63,704 nucleotides of DNA from Rhodocyclaceae bacterium (GTDB lineage: Bacteria; Pseudomonadota; Gammaproteobacteria; Burkholderiales; Rhodocyclaceae): positions 1-63,704 of the forward strand of contig JAJVIJ010000015.1 in the NCBI GenBank assembly GCA_022072095.1. Reading direction: 5' to 3'. Below the pieces are notes generated by a model. The model saw only the letters and a program-made list of their open reading frames with translations, was not told where the DNA came from and did not search any database. Made by a program: the position numbers and the translations under genes. Positions 34,072-43,254 of the stretch are shown here, in pieces. Within the stretch, counting starts at the first letter, position 1; the number at the start of each line of letters is the position of its first letter.

Positions 34072-35037
34072 GTGCCATCCGAGTTTGATCTGATTCGCCG
34101 CCATTTCATGCGACCGCTGTCGCACACCGTGTTGGGTGGCGGCGATGATTGCGCACTGGTGTCGCCGAGCGCGGACCATGAACTCGCGATCAGCACGGAC
34201 ATGCTCGTCGCCGGCACCCATTTTTTTCCGGACACCGAGCCCGAGTCGCTGGGGTGGAAGGCGCTGGCGGTCAATTTGTCCGACCTGGCGGCGATGGGCG
34301 CCCGGCCTCGATGGGCGCTCGTGGCCGCAGCCCTGCCGCAAGCCGACGAAACGTGGATCGCGGCGTTCGCGCGAGGTTTTTTCGCTTGCGCGACGCGCTT
34401 CGAGGTGGACCTCATCGGAGGCGATACCACGCGCGGCCCGCTCGTCGTGTTGTGCCCGACCGTGCTTGGAGAACTGCCCAAGGGCGGTGCGCTCAGGCGT
34501 GACGGCGCACGCGCCGGGGACCGGTTGTGGGTCTCGGGTTATCCCGGGCGCGCCGGTCTGGGGCTCGCGCACTTGAAAGGTGAGCGGGTTCTACAGCCGC
34601 CCGATCTGGACGCATGCCTGCAAGCGCTGACACGACCACAACCCAGGGTCGAACTCGGGCTGGCTCTGCGCGGTGTGGCCAGCGCAGCGATCGACATATC
34701 CGACGGCTTGCTGGGTGATCTCGGACACATCCTGCAGGGCTCCGGTCTGGCCGCGCTGCTCTATGAGGCGGCCCTGCCGCGACCGCTAGCGGACACTGCG
34801 CGTATGGCGGCGGAAGCCAGGCAAGCGCTGCTGGCGGGTGGCGATGACTACGAGCTGTTGTTTTCGGCGCCACCGGGCGCTCCTTTGGCCGAAATCAGCC
34901 GGAAGATCGGGCTGCCGCTGACTTGTATCGGCGAGCTGATTCGTGGGGACACCGGACAGGTCGACCTCGAGGATGATCGCGGGCATCGGACCAGATTGCC
35001 TGCACGTGGCTACGATCATTTCATGGGCAGTCCTTGA
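34072..35037 (+). CDS. thiL: Thiamine-monophosphate kinase
   Basis: 321 aa from GTG 34072, giving (M)PSEFDLIRRHF, the usual start; a TTG at 34066 is less likely. GGGDDCALVSPS, STDMLVAGTHFF, LAVNLSDLAAMGARPRWAL, DLIGGDTTRGP, IDISDGLLGDLGHIL and LLAGGDDYELLF are ThiL signatures. Phosphorylates thiamine monophosphate to the diphosphate cofactor. Starts a thiL-pgpA-pncC-recA-recX-lptB run. Confidence 0.95.
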   Translation: MPSEFDLIRRHFMRPLSHTVLGGGDDCALVSPSADHELAISTDMLVAGTHFFPDTEPESLGWKALAVNLSDLAAMGARPRWALVAAALPQADETWIAAFARGFFACATRFEVDLIGGDTTRGPLVVLCPTVLGELPKGGALRRDGARAGDRLWVSGYPGRAGLGLAHLKGERVLQPPDLDACLQALTRPQPRVELGLALRGVASAAIDISDGLLGDLGHILQGSGLAALLYEAALPRPLADTARMAAEARQALLAGGDDYELLFSAPPGAPLAEISRKIGLPLTCIGELIRGDTGQVDLEDDRGHRTRLPARGYDHFMGSP

Positions 35038-35131
35038 GCGACGGCCGCCATTCTTGGTGCCGGACGTTTCGGCCAGTGTCAGGGGACATCGGCTCTCGTG
35101 ATGCTCGGCTATTCGAAGCGGCGTGAAGCGC

Positions 35132-35623
35132 ATGTCACCCATTCCGCGCCCTGGTATCGCATTTCTGTTTGCGCATCCGGCGCATTGGCTCGCTCTGGGA
35201 GGCGGGGTCGGCTTGCTGCCGGCGGCGGGTACCTGGGGCACCCTGCTCGCCTGGCTTCTGTTCCCGTCGTTGCGACAGGGTGCGGAGGGCGATGGAGCGT
35301 TCGCAGCATTGCTGATACTCGGGCTGGTCGTCGGGGCGCTGGTCTGTGCGCGCACCGGACGCGATCTCGGGGTAGCGGATCATGGCGCCATCGTCTGGGA
35401 TGAAATGTTGGCGTTCTGGCTGATACTCTGGATCGTGCCGATGGAGGGGCACTGGCACATGGCTGCCTTCGTATTGTTCCGGCTTTTCGATATCGTCAAG
35501 CCGCCGCCCGTGAGCTGGGCGGACCGTCGCTTCAAGAGCGGCATGGGCGTCATGCTCGACGACCTGCTGGCCGCGGGCTGGACGCTGCTGGTTCTCGCGC
35601 TTTGGCAGCGATTCCTCACGTGA
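35132..35623 (+). CDS. pgpA: Phosphatidylglycerophosphatase A
   Basis: 163 aa from ATG 35132 (GTG 35123 possible). GIAFLFAHPAHWLALGGGVG, AAGTWGTLLAW, VADHGAIVWDEMLAFWL, FRLFDIVKPPPVSW and GVMLDDLLAA are the PgpA family motifs with acidic active-site residues. Converts phosphatidylglycerol phosphate to phosphatidylglycerol in the inner membrane. thiL-pgpA adjacency is widespread. Confidence 0.95.
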   Translation: MSPIPRPGIAFLFAHPAHWLALGGGVGLLPAAGTWGTLLAWLLFPSLRQGAEGDGAFAALLILGLVVGALVCARTGRDLGVADHGAIVWDEMLAFWLILWIVPMEGHWHMAAFVLFRLFDIVKPPPVSWADRRFKSGMGVMLDDLLAAGWTLLVLALWQRFLT

Positions 35624-35651
35624 ATCGGACGGATAGCCGTATCATGCGGCA

Positions 35652-36161
35652 ATGGCCGAAAGCGAAGTCACGGAAATCGAACTGGAGCAATTGGCGGAGA
35701 GGCTCTCGCGCTTGTTGCTCGCACGCGGCGAGTCCGTTGCCACGGCGGAGTCCTGCACCGGTGGCTGGGTAGCGCAGACACTGACGTCGATCCCTGGCAG
35801 CTCGATGTGGTTCGAGCGAGGGCTCGTGACGTACTCGAATGAGTCCAAGCAGGCGTTGCTGGGTGTCTCGGCCGCAACCCTGGCGAGTTCGGGCGCGGTG
35901 AGCATGGCCACCGTATCGGAAATGGCCGCCGGCCTGCTTGCAGCCAGCCCGGCTGACTGGACACTCGCCATCTCGGGTATCGCCGGCCCCGGCGGCAGCG
36001 TACCGGGCAAGCCGGTCGGATACGTGTGCTTCGCGTGGGCTCACCGAGGTTCGAATCCGCAAACCGAGGATGCGTTTTTCCCGGGGGGTCGCAGACAGGT
36101 TCGAGCGCGATCGGTGCGTCATGGCTTGCGCGGCTTGATTGGGCGGCTTGAGGCCACTTGA
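35652..36161 (+). CDS. pncC: Nicotinamide-nucleotide amidohydrolase (CinA C-terminal domain)
   Basis: 169 aa. ATAESCTGGWVAQTLTSIPG, GLVTYSNESKQALLGV and ISGIAGPGGSVPGKPVGYVC are the CinA-C block. It is a stand-alone C-terminal domain without the N-terminal MoCF-like half. Deamidates NMN in NAD recycling. Lies 28 bases after pgpA and upstream of recA, a common arrangement. Confidence 0.93.
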   Translation: MAESEVTEIELEQLAERLSRLLLARGESVATAESCTGGWVAQTLTSIPGSSMWFERGLVTYSNESKQALLGVSAATLASSGAVSMATVSEMAAGLLAASPADWTLAISGIAGPGGSVPGKPVGYVCFAWAHRGSNPQTEDAFFPGGRRQVRARSVRHGLRGLIGRLEAT

Positions 36162-36237
36162 GACCATTTCGGCTGTGCAATAATCCGCCGCGATCGACGA
36201 CGCTTTTTTGCAACCTCATTCCAGGATTCTTAGCCTC

Positions 36238-37257
36238 ATGGATGAAAACAAGAGCAAAGCTTTGCTCGCCGCACTTGCCCAGATCGAAAAGCAGTTTGGC
36301 AAGGGCTCGATCATGCGCATGGGCGACGGTGGCGTGGAACAGGATCTGCAAGTGGTTTCCACCGGCTCGCTGGGCTTGGACATCGCGCTGGGTGTGGGCG
36401 GTTTGCCACGCGGACGATGCGTGGAAATCTATGGGCCTGAGTCGTCCGGCAAGACCACGCTGACTTTGCAGGTCATTGCCGAGGCGCAGAAACTGGGCGG
36501 CGTTTGCGCTTTCATCGACGCCGAACACGCGCTGGATACGTCCTATGCGGCGAAACTCGGTGTCAACGTGGGCGATTTGCTGCTTTCCCAGCCCGACACC
36601 GGTGAACAAGCGCTTGAAATCGCCGACATGCTGGTGCGCAGCGGTGGCGTCGATGTGGTCGTGATCGACTCCGTGGCGGCGTTGACACCCAAGGCCGAAA
36701 TCGAAGGAGAGATGGGTGACCAGCTGCCGGGGCTGCAAGCGCGCCTGATGAGTCAGGCGCTGCGCAAACTTACCGGCAACATCAAGCGGACCAACACCCT
36801 GGTGATCTTCATCAACCAGATCCGCATGAAGATCGGGGTCATGTTCGGCAATCCCGAGACCACGACCGGGGGCAATGCGCTGAAATTCTATGCATCGGTG
36901 CGGCTGGACATCCGTCGCATCGGGTCCATCAAGCGCGGCGATGAGGTCGTTGGCTCGGAGACGCGGGTCAAGGTCGTCAAGAACAAGGTGGCACCCCCGT
37001 TTCAGCAAGCGGAGTTCGACATCCTCTATAACGAAGGCATATCCCTGGAAGGTGAGATCATCGATCTCGGCGTGGCCCGGCAGATAGTGGAAAAATCGGG
37101 TGCATGGTATGCCTACAACGGCGAGCGCATCGGGCAGGGCAAGGACAACGCCAGAGAGTTTCTGCGCACGCACCCGGACTTGGCGCACGAGATAGAAAAC
37201 AGGATACGCGTCAGCTTCAACCTGCCGGACCGTCCGGCAGTCCACGCTCCCGAGTGA
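36238..37257 (+). CDS. recA: Recombinase RecA
   Basis: 339 aa from ATG 36238 ([20 protein letters not shown]). Walker [11 protein letters not shown], the [11 protein letters not shown] block, [21 protein letters not shown]2 region [20 protein letters not shown] and [15 protein letters not shown]. Catalyses strand exchange and LexA cleavage. Upstream, TTGAGA (36158) and CAATAAT (36178) are candidate promoter elements, with only 15 bases between TTGAGA and the AATAAT hexamer; no complete LexA box was found. Confidence 0.98.
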   Translation: MDENKSKALLAALAQIEKQFGKGSIMRMGDGGVEQDLQVVSTGSLGLDIALGVGGLPRGRCVEIYGPESSGKTTLTLQVIAEAQKLGGVCAFIDAEHALDTSYAAKLGVNVGDLLLSQPDTGEQALEIADMLVRSGGVDVVVIDSVAALTPKAEIEGEMGDQLPGLQARLMSQALRKLTGNIKRTNTLVIFINQIRMKIGVMFGNPETTTGGNALKFYASVRLDIRRIGSIKRGDEVVGSETRVKVVKNKVAPPFQQAEFDILYNEGISLEGEIIDLGVARQIVEKSGAWYAYNGERIGQGKDNAREFLRTHPDLAHEIENRIRVSFNLPDRPAVHAPE

Positions 37258-37694
37258 CGAAGAGCCTGATGACGCGTGCGCTGGCGGCGCTCGCCCGGCG
37301 CGACCATGCGCGTGCCGAGCTCGCGAGAAAGCTGGCCCCGCATGGCGAGTGCGCCGAGATTGAGGTGGTTCTCGAGCGTTTGCAAGCCGAGGGTTATCTA
37401 TCCGATCGGCGCTTCGCCCAGTCCTTCATCGAGGCCCGGCAATCCGGCTATGGACCGCGCTATCTGCGTCACCAACTCGAAGCGCGCGGGGTCGATCGGG
37501 ATGTCGTCGAGGAAGCGCTGACGTCGGCCTCGGAAGACGAGGGGACACGCCTGGCCGATCTGTGGCGTCGTCGTTTTGGCGCACCTGCCAGCAGCCCTAC
37601 AGAGTGGTCGCGGCAGTACCGTTATCTGGTGCGTCATGGTTTTGATGCGGCGCTGGTTCGACGCTTGCTGCGCAACCGCGAGACCGGGCAATGA
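37254..37694 (+). CDS. recX: Regulatory protein RecX
   Basis: 146 aa from GTG 37254 (GTGA overlap with recA); ATG 37269 is the alternative. [54 protein letters not shown] and [20 protein letters not shown] are the tandem helical repeats of RecX, which blocks RecA filament growth. It overlaps lptB by 4 bases (ATGA), an unusual neighbour. Confidence 0.93.
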   Translation: MTKSLMTRALAALARRDHARAELARKLAPHGECAEIEVVLERLQAEGYLSDRRFAQSFIEARQSGYGPRYLRHQLEARGVDRDVVEEALTSASEDEGTRLADLWRRRFGAPASSPTEWSRQYRYLVRHGFDAALVRRLLRNRETGQ

Positions 37695-38413
37695 GCCGCC
37701 TGTCTGCCACGGCTTTGTCCAAGCGATTCAAGGCGCGGCAAGTGGTGCGCAACGTCTCGTTCGAGGTTCAGGCGGGGGAAGTCGTCGGCCTGCTTGGGCC
37801 GAACGGTGCTGGCAAGACGACCTGCTTTTATATGGTGGTTGGCCTCATTGCTGCGGATGGCGGTGAGATCCGGATCGACGATCTTGCCTTGACGCATATG
37901 CCGATCCACAAGCGTGCAAGGCTTGGCCTCGCCTATCTGCCACAGGAAAACTCGGTGTTTCGTAAGCTGAGTGTCGCGGAAAACATCATGGCCGTGATCG
38001 AGATCAACGAGCCGTCACGCGACCAGCGTCAGGATCGCCTGAACAGCTTGTTGTCCGAGTTGCACATCGGGCATTTGCGTGATCAGCCAGCCGTAGCCTT
38101 GTCGGGGGGCGAGCGTCGTCGGGTCGAGATAGCCCGCGCGCTGGCCGGACAGCCGCGCTTCATCCTGCTGGATGAGCCGTTTGCCGGTGTCGACCCGATT
38201 GCAGTACTCGATATTCAAAAGATCGTCGGCTTCCTGAAGGGGAGGGGTATCGGTGTGCTGATTACGGACCACAACGTGCGCGAAACGCTGGGGATATGCG
38301 ATCGTGCGTACATACTGAACGACGGCGAGGTATTGGCCAGCGGTTCACCGCAGGAGATTGTCTATAATGAACGCGTTCGCGAAGTCTATCTGGGCGAGCA
38401 TTTCCAAATGTAG
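37691..38413 (+). CDS. lptB: LPS export ABC transporter ATP-binding protein
   Basis: 240 aa. Walker [16 protein letters not shown]-loop [13 protein letters not shown], signature [16 protein letters not shown], Walker [17 protein letters not shown] and the LptB-specific [20 protein letters not shown]. Powers LPS extraction with LptF/LptG. lptC and lptA, which usually precede it, are absent; instead it is translationally coupled to recX. rpoN follows after 218 bases, as in most relatives. Confidence 0.96.
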   Translation: MSRLSATALSKRFKARQVVRNVSFEVQAGEVVGLLGPNGAGKTTCFYMVVGLIAADGGEIRIDDLALTHMPIHKRARLGLAYLPQENSVFRKLSVAENIMAVIEINEPSRDQRQDRLNSLLSELHIGHLRDQPAVALSGGERRRVEIARALAGQPRFILLDEPFAGVDPIAVLDIQKIVGFLKGRGIGVLITDHNVRETLGICDRAYILNDGEVLASGSPQEIVYNERVREVYLGEHFQM

Positions 38414-38631
38414 GTCGGTTTTCGACCACTTGTGCCGCGTTCCATGCCGTACTTCGTGCCTTGTTTTTCGTCAAGCAGCCCCGCGCCCGCCTTGCATTGC
38501 GTTGGGCAGATCGTGACCAGCCCCGCTTTGACATGTCGTCGATGCCTTCGGTCCATCGTGACCGGCGCGCTGTCGGCGCTCATTTGCGTTCCTGATCCCC
38601 ATCCTGGCGGACACCGCAGGGCGCGTGGGCG

Positions 38632-40032
38632 ATGAAGCAAACTCTTCAGCTGAGACTGTCTCAGCATCTGGCCTTGACACCGCAGTTGCAGCAGAGCATT
38701 CGGCTGTTGCAGATGTCTACCCTGGAGTTCAATCAGGAGATCGAGACTTTCTTGCAGCAGAATCCCTTGCTTGAGCGAGCCGAGGGCGAAGAATCGTTCC
38801 GTGAAACGGCGGAGGGTGGCGAGGGGGGACACGAGATCGTGTCGTCGGACGACGACCGGCCGGATACGTTGTCGGGCTCGTCGGAATGGACCTTCGAGGA
38901 GGCCTCGGGCGGTCAGCGTGGTGACGACGAAGATGCCGACTACCAGGATTCACAGGCGGCCACGTCCAGCCTGAAGGATCATCTGATCGAGCAATTGGCC
39001 TTGACCCAGCTTTCCGGGCGGGACCGCGACCTGGTCCGGTTTCTGATCGAGGCGCTGGATGACGACGGCTATCTGACTCAAGGCCTGGATGAGTTGCTCG
39101 CCTTGCTGCCGGAGGAGATGCTGGTCGACGAGGAGGATCTTGGCATCGCCTTGCGCCACGTACAGCAGTTCGACCCACCTGGTGTCGGGGCGCGCAATAT
39201 GGTCGAATGTCTGCGGCTGCAATTGCTGGGCCTGCCGGCGGACCATGCTCGCGAGTTGTCGCTGGCGATCGTGACAGACCATCTTGAAGTCCTGGCCAAT
39301 CACGACTATGGGCGTCTCAAGCGTGAACTGAAGTGTTCCGAAGCCGAATTGCTGGAGGCACAGCGTCTGATCCGGACCTTGAATCCCCGTCCGGGCAATC
39401 GCTTTGGCGTCGCGGATACACGGTATGTGATACCGGACGTGATCGTGGCCAAGCATCGTGGTCACTGGGTCGCGTCGCTCAATTCCGAGGCGATGCCCCG
39501 GTTGCGCATCCACCGGCTCTATGCGGATCTGCTGAAAGGTCAGCGCGGCAGCGGTCTGGCGGGCCAGCTCCAGGAAGCGAAGTGGTTGATCAAGAACGTG
39601 CAGCAGCGGTTCGACACCATACTGAAAGTCTCGCAAGCGATCGTCGATCGACAGCGGTCATTTTTCGATTTTGGCGAAGTGGCCATGCGGCCGCTCACCT
39701 TGCGCGAAATCGCGGACACTTTGCAGATTCACGAGTCCACGGTATCGCGCGTCACGACACAAAAATACATGTCGACCCCGCGCGGCATACTCGAGCTAAA
39801 GTATTTCTTTGGCAGTCATGTGGCGACCGAAGCAGGTGGCGCGGCGTCGTCAACGGCGATACGCGCGCTCATCCGTCAATTGGTCGCGGCCGAAGATGGC
39901 AAGAACCCCCTGTCGGACGCGCGGTTGGCGGAAATTCTGCGAGAGCAGGGCATCGTCGTAGCGCGCCGTACCGTGGCCAAATATCGCGATGTTCTCAATA
40001 TTCCTGCTGTAAACCTGCGCAAATCGATCTGA
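38632..40032 (+). CDS. rpoN: RNA polymerase sigma-54 factor
   Basis: 466 aa. Gln/Leu-rich region I LRLSQHLALTPQLQQSIRLL, an acidic region II (about residues 60-110), the core-binding domain and a C-terminal HTH (TLQIHESTVSRVTTQKYMST) followed by the RpoN box ARRTVAKYR near the end. Directs polymerase to -24/-12 promoters with enhancer-binding proteins; one such promoter is seen at 29477 in this window. Confidence 0.98.
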   Translation: MKQTLQLRLSQHLALTPQLQQSIRLLQMSTLEFNQEIETFLQQNPLLERAEGEESFRETAEGGEGGHEIVSSDDDRPDTLSGSSEWTFEEASGGQRGDDEDADYQDSQAATSSLKDHLIEQLALTQLSGRDRDLVRFLIEALDDDGYLTQGLDELLALLPEEMLVDEEDLGIALRHVQQFDPPGVGARNMVECLRLQLLGLPADHARELSLAIVTDHLEVLANHDYGRLKRELKCSEAELLEAQRLIRTLNPRPGNRFGVADTRYVIPDVIVAKHRGHWVASLNSEAMPRLRIHRLYADLLKGQRGSGLAGQLQEAKWLIKNVQQRFDTILKVSQAIVDRQRSFFDFGEVAMRPLTLREIADTLQIHESTVSRVTTQKYMSTPRGILELKYFFGSHVATEAGGAASSTAIRALIRQLVAAEDGKNPLSDARLAEILREQGIVVARRTVAKYRDVLNIPAVNLRKSI

Positions 40033-40108
40033 GCCATGGCGCGATTGCAAACATCACGCGGTGGGGCACGTGTCGGGCGCCGCTTCATGGATCGCAGTTG
40101 ATGCAAAC

Positions 40109-40126
40109 GGTGACCATCGTGTCACC
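40109..40126 (+). repeat. Inverted repeat upstream of hpf
   Basis: GGTGAC-CATCGT-GTCACC, a perfect 6-bp palindrome with a 6-base centre, ends 26 bases before the hpf ATG. It could be an operator or a hairpin in the leader. Confidence 0.35.
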
Positions 40127-40152
40127 ATCGACGAGAAAGGAACCGATACAAC

Positions 40153-40473
40153 ATGAACTTAATCGTTACCGGACACCACTTGGAGGTTACGCCGGCCATC
40201 CGTGAATATGTGGCGAGCAAGGTCGATCGGATCGTCCGTCGGTTCGATCAGGTCACTAGCGCGAGTGTCATCCTGTCGGTTGACAAGCTCGACCGCAAGG
40301 CTGAAATCACATTGCATATGACCGGCAAGGACATTTTTGTCGAGGCCCACAATGGCGATCTCTATGCGGCGATCGATCAGCTTGTCGACAAGCTCGATCG
40401 ACAACTCGTCAAGCACAAGGAAAAAGTTCAGAATCACGCACATAATCCAATCAAGCGACAGGATGTCGAGTGA
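40153..40473 (+). CDS. hpf: Ribosome hibernation-promoting factor
   Basis: 106 aa. [31 protein letters not shown], and the acidic/His helix [20 protein letters not shown] are the short HPF/YfiA fold. Binds the 30S decoding site and supports ribosome dimers in stationary phase. Between rpoN and ptsN, its usual place. Confidence 0.95.
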   Translation: MNLIVTGHHLEVTPAIREYVASKVDRIVRRFDQVTSASVILSVDKLDRKAEITLHMTGKDIFVEAHNGDLYAAIDQLVDKLDRQLVKHKEKVQNHAHNPIKRQDVE

Positions 40474-40657
40474 AGGATGGTGTGAGCCAGAAGCGCGAGG
40501 AACGTGCCCGACCTGTCCTCGCCGGCACGCGATGCATGGGTGGTCTGGCCGACCGCACGGCAAGTCAAGCACGCGCTGATTCGCCGGTACCGTGAAAATT
40601 CCGGTTTCGTTGACGCTTAGGGGCAAACGTGGTGTCGCCGCGTTGCCGACGGCAAGC

Positions 40658-41137
40658 ATGGTCGGCAAACTGCTGTGTCCCGAGCAGGTCTTGCTGGACA
40701 TCGGCTCGGTGAGCAAGCAGGCGGTCATCGAGGATATCGGTGCCATGTTCGAAAAATCCTGCGGAATCGAGCGTGCACGAGTCGTTGCTTGCCTGCTCGC
40801 GCGCGAGCGGCTCGGTTCGACCGCTTTGGGGCAGGGTATCGCAATCCCGCATGGGCGCATGAAGGGGCTGAGGGAGGTGCGTGGCGGATTCGTCAGGCTG
40901 TCCGAGCCAGTCCCCTTTGACGCGCCGGACGGCAAGCCCGTGTCGCTGCTATTCGTGCTGCTGGTACCCGAGCATGCCAACGAACAGCACCTCGGGCTGT
41001 TGTCCGAATTGGCGCAGATGTTTGCCGATCGTGATTTTCGCGCCATGCTGGCGACGGCCCCGCATAGCTCGGCCATCGTCGAGCTTTTCTCGCAATGGCA
41101 AACACATGGTAAAGATCAGCGTCGGCCAGCTGTATGA
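40658..41137 (+). CDS. ptsN: PTS IIA-like nitrogen-regulatory protein (EIIA-Ntr)
   Basis: 159 aa from ATG 40658 (VGKLLCPEQVLLDIGSVSKQ); an in-frame GTG or ATG at 40592 would add 22 residues not found in relatives. The phosphorylated His is in LGQGIAIPHGRMKGLREV. LLFVLLVPEHANEQHLGLLS is the second conserved block. Part of the nitrogen PTS that couples phosphate flow to potassium and nitrogen control. Its end overlaps hprK by 32 bases. Confidence 0.93.
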   Translation: MVGKLLCPEQVLLDIGSVSKQAVIEDIGAMFEKSCGIERARVVACLLARERLGSTALGQGIAIPHGRMKGLREVRGGFVRLSEPVPFDAPDGKPVSLLFVLLVPEHANEQHLGLLSELAQMFADRDFRAMLATAPHSSAIVELFSQWQTHGKDQRRPAV

Positions 41138-42047
41138 CTACAATCGCGGGCGTCTAAATCTGTCTTGGATTTGTGGCCATCGCGAGGCACAGATCGCGGC
41201 GCCCGACGGGCCGCATTTTGCGGCCGATCTGGTTGGCCATCTGAACCTGATTCATGCTGCGCGGCTGCAGGTCTTTGGAAGTGCGGAGATCCAGTGGTGG
41301 CAGGCACAACCGATCGATGCCACGCGGCGCTATTTGCAGCAGATGTTGTCGGGCGCACCGCCGGCGTTCATCGTGGCCGATGGCATGGACCCGCCTCCAT
41401 TGGTGCGCTATGCCTGCGAGCGCGAGCAGGTGCCGCTGATGGCCTCGGCGAAAAGCTCCTCGGCGGTGGTCGACCAGTTGCGCAGCTATCTGGGGCGCGT
41501 GCTGGCGCCCAAGCAAAGTCTTCATGGCGTGTTCATGGACGTGCTCGGCATGGGGGCTTTGATCACCGGAGATTCAGGGGTCGGCAAGAGCGAGCTTGCG
41601 CTCGAGTTGATCAGTCGTGGCCACGGACTGGTGGCCGACGATATCGTCGAGGTTGCGCGTATTGCGCCGAACGTTCTCGAAGGAAGCTGCCCGCCGCTGC
41701 TGAAGGATTTTCTCGAGGTGCGCGGGCTGGGCATACTCAATATCCGTACGGTGTTCGGCGAGTCGGCCTGTCGCCGGCGCATGCGTTTGCGCCTGGTGAT
41801 CCATCTGCACAAAGCCCAGCCGGGGATGCCGGAGGCGACGCGCCTGCCACTTGATGCCGAGTCTCATCAAATTCTGGGTGTCGAAGTTCGCCGCGTGATC
41901 ATTCCTGTTGCGGCCGGCCGCAACCTCGCTGTGCTGGCGGAGGCGGCGGTGCGCACGACCATCCTGCAGTTGCGCGGGATCGACACGACCTTGGAGTTCG
42001 TTGAACGTCAGCAACAGGCATTGGGCGATCAGGACGCGATGCACTGA
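41106..42047 (+). CDS. hprK: HPr kinase/phosphorylase
   Basis: 313 aa from ATG 41106. Walker A LITGDSGVGKSELALELI, the catalytic loop VADDIVEVAR and the HprK signature FLEVRGLGILNIRTVFGESA. Phosphorylates HPr or its nitrogen-PTS relative on Ser. The ptsN-hprK overlap is conserved in betaproteobacteria; the rapZ gene that usually follows is missing here. Confidence 0.95.
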   Translation: MVKISVGQLYDYNRGRLNLSWICGHREAQIAAPDGPHFAADLVGHLNLIHAARLQVFGSAEIQWWQAQPIDATRRYLQQMLSGAPPAFIVADGMDPPPLVRYACEREQVPLMASAKSSSAVVDQLRSYLGRVLAPKQSLHGVFMDVLGMGALITGDSGVGKSELALELISRGHGLVADDIVEVARIAPNVLEGSCPPLLKDFLEVRGLGILNIRTVFGESACRRRMRLRLVIHLHKAQPGMPEATRLPLDAESHQILGVEVRRVIIPVAAGRNLAVLAEAAVRTTILQLRGIDTTLEFVERQQQALGDQDAMH

Positions 42048-42060
42048 GCATGGCCCTGTT

Positions 42061-42066
42061 TATAAT
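42061..42066 (+). promoter_or_regulatory. Candidate -10 box upstream of the PsiF-like gene
   Basis: TATAAT in TTTATAATCGCC, 113 bases before the PsiF start. No recognisable -35 hexamer at the right distance. Confidence 0.35.
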
Positions 42067-42179
42067 CGCCTTGCGCATTCGGGACATATCGCATCGATTC
42101 TCGTGGCTTTCCGGGGCGTGGCCGTGGTGGTTGGGCGTAGCGGTTTCCTCTTGTGTTTCTTACCTGGAAGGGAGTGGTC

Positions 42180-42479
42180 ATGAACAAGAAACTGTTGATG
42201 AGCTTGGCTGCGGGAGTATTGCTCGCGTGTTCGATGGCGTCAGGTCCGGCGTTGGCCGGCGCTCAGCAGGAGAAGATGAAGCAATGTAACCAAGATGCGA
42301 AAGGCAAGACGGGCGACGAGCGCCGGGCCTTCATGAAGGAGTGTCTGTCCGCGGGCAAACCGGCTGCAGCCGACAACAAGTCCGCGCAGCAGGAAAAGAT
42401 GAAGATGTGCAACGAGAAGGCTACCGGAAAGACGGGGGATGAACGCCGGGCCTTCATGAAGGAATGCCTGAAAGGTTGA
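42180..42479 (+). CDS. PsiF repeat protein (exported)
   Basis: 99 aa from ATG 42180, with GGAAGGGAG 6 bases upstream. Signal peptide of about 26 residues ending ALA. The mature part is two near-identical PsiF repeats: residues 28-56 (QQEKMKQCNQDAKGKTGDER to KECL) and 69-97, each with two Cys. PsiF is named as phosphate-starvation-inducible in E. coli; its function is unknown. It precedes the exported-protein/CsgG/kinase genes on the same strand and may belong to that unit. Confidence 0.8.
   Translation: MNKKLLMSLAAGVLLACSMASGPALAGAQQEKMKQCNQDAKGKTGDERRAFMKECLSAGKPAAADNKSAQQEKMKMCNEKATGKTGDERRAFMKECLKG
42261..42470 (+). repeat. Two direct copies of the PsiF repeat
   Basis: Copies at 42261-42347 and 42384-42470 share long DNA matches, for instance CGCCGGGCCTTCATGAAGGA, showing a recent internal duplication of the 29-residue unit. 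Confidence 0.7.
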
Positions 42480-42519
42480 TGGGTCGTGACGAATGCCCTG
42501 GCCATGTGGTCGGGGCAAG

Positions 42520-43230
42520 ATGAACATACCGCTTCGAGTTTTTTGGGTGATGGGCCGCATGCTTGAGAACGGCGCGCTTTCTTGCGTGGTGCGATGGGTC
42601 GGCGTTCTGTCGTTTGCTGTGGTGGTTTCGAACGCATACGGCTTTCGCTTTTCCGATGCCGAGCGCGAGGACACCGCAGCCGCGGCGGAGCGGGCTCAAC
42701 GGATTCAGGATCTGGTTTCCGCGCCCTGCCAGAAGCGACTCAAAAACGCAAAGATCATGACCCTGGTTGCCGAGCGCGCGAGCAATGGATGGGTGACGCA
42801 GCAGGCGCGCTACGGCCCGCATTTCCAGGCGATCAATCGGCGCTTGCGGGCGCTCGGCTTGAAAACCTACTCCCAGGAAGAGATCCGGGCGCAGATTGCA
42901 CAGGCGGAGATCGATGCCTACTTCCGCAATGACCCCGATGCCGCGCTGTCGGCCTCGAAGCGGCTCGGCGCCCAATACGTATTGCGGGGCACGATCACGA
43001 CCCACTCGGCCATGAATCCGGTATTGCGCATTCCCGAGGTCAGTGTCCAACTGGGTTTCACGCTTGCTGCCGCGAATGGCCGCACCTTGTCCGACGTCAG
43101 CGCTCGTGCCGAATCCTACTCCGGCAGCGACACGCTCGGGATGGCACTCACGCTGGTGAATGAACAGGCCGATGAGCTGGTTGCGCGCTTGTATAACGAT
43201 TACTGTCGCGCGGCCGGCAATCGTAATTGA
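42520..43230 (+). CDS. Exported protein of unknown function, possibly CsgG/LpoB-like fold
   Basis: 236 aa from ATG 42520; several in-frame starts are possible (42493, 42550). A hydrophobic segment up to about residue 40 ends in SNAYG, consistent with a signal peptide. The mature part has a Cys in VSAPCQKRLKNAKIM, a helical middle and a beta-rich end: AQYVLRGTITTHS, VSVQLGFTLAAANGRTLSD, TLVNEQADELVARLY. That order resembles CsgG/LpoB-type periplasmic domains, but I do not recognise a named family. It is 24 bases before the CsgG-like gene. Confidence 0.6.
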   Translation: MNIPLRVFWVMGRMLENGALSCVVRWVGVLSFAVVVSNAYGFRFSDAEREDTAAAAERAQRIQDLVSAPCQKRLKNAKIMTLVAERASNGWVTQQARYGPHFQAINRRLRALGLKTYSQEEIRAQIAQAEIDAYFRNDPDAALSASKRLGAQYVLRGTITTHSAMNPVLRIPEVSVQLGFTLAAANGRTLSDVSARAESYSGSDTLGMALTLVNEQADELVARLYNDYCRAAGNRN

Positions 43231-43254
43231 ATTTCGAGAACACGGGAGAACTGG

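Noticed and set aside
36048-36058. GGTTCGAATCC, resembling a tRNA T-loop
   Set aside because: It lies in pncC coding sequence and no acceptor, D or anticodon stems surround it.
36173-36188. Possible LexA box before recA
   Set aside because: CTGT-N8 is followed by CCGC instead of ACAG, so only half of the site is present.
35668-37245. Open reading frame of 525 codons on the minus strand
   Set aside because: Antisense to pncC and recA, with no family resemblance.
38413-38427. GGTCG-GTTTT-CGACC stem after lptB
   Set aside because: Only a 5-bp stem with the Ts in the loop; not convincing as a terminator.
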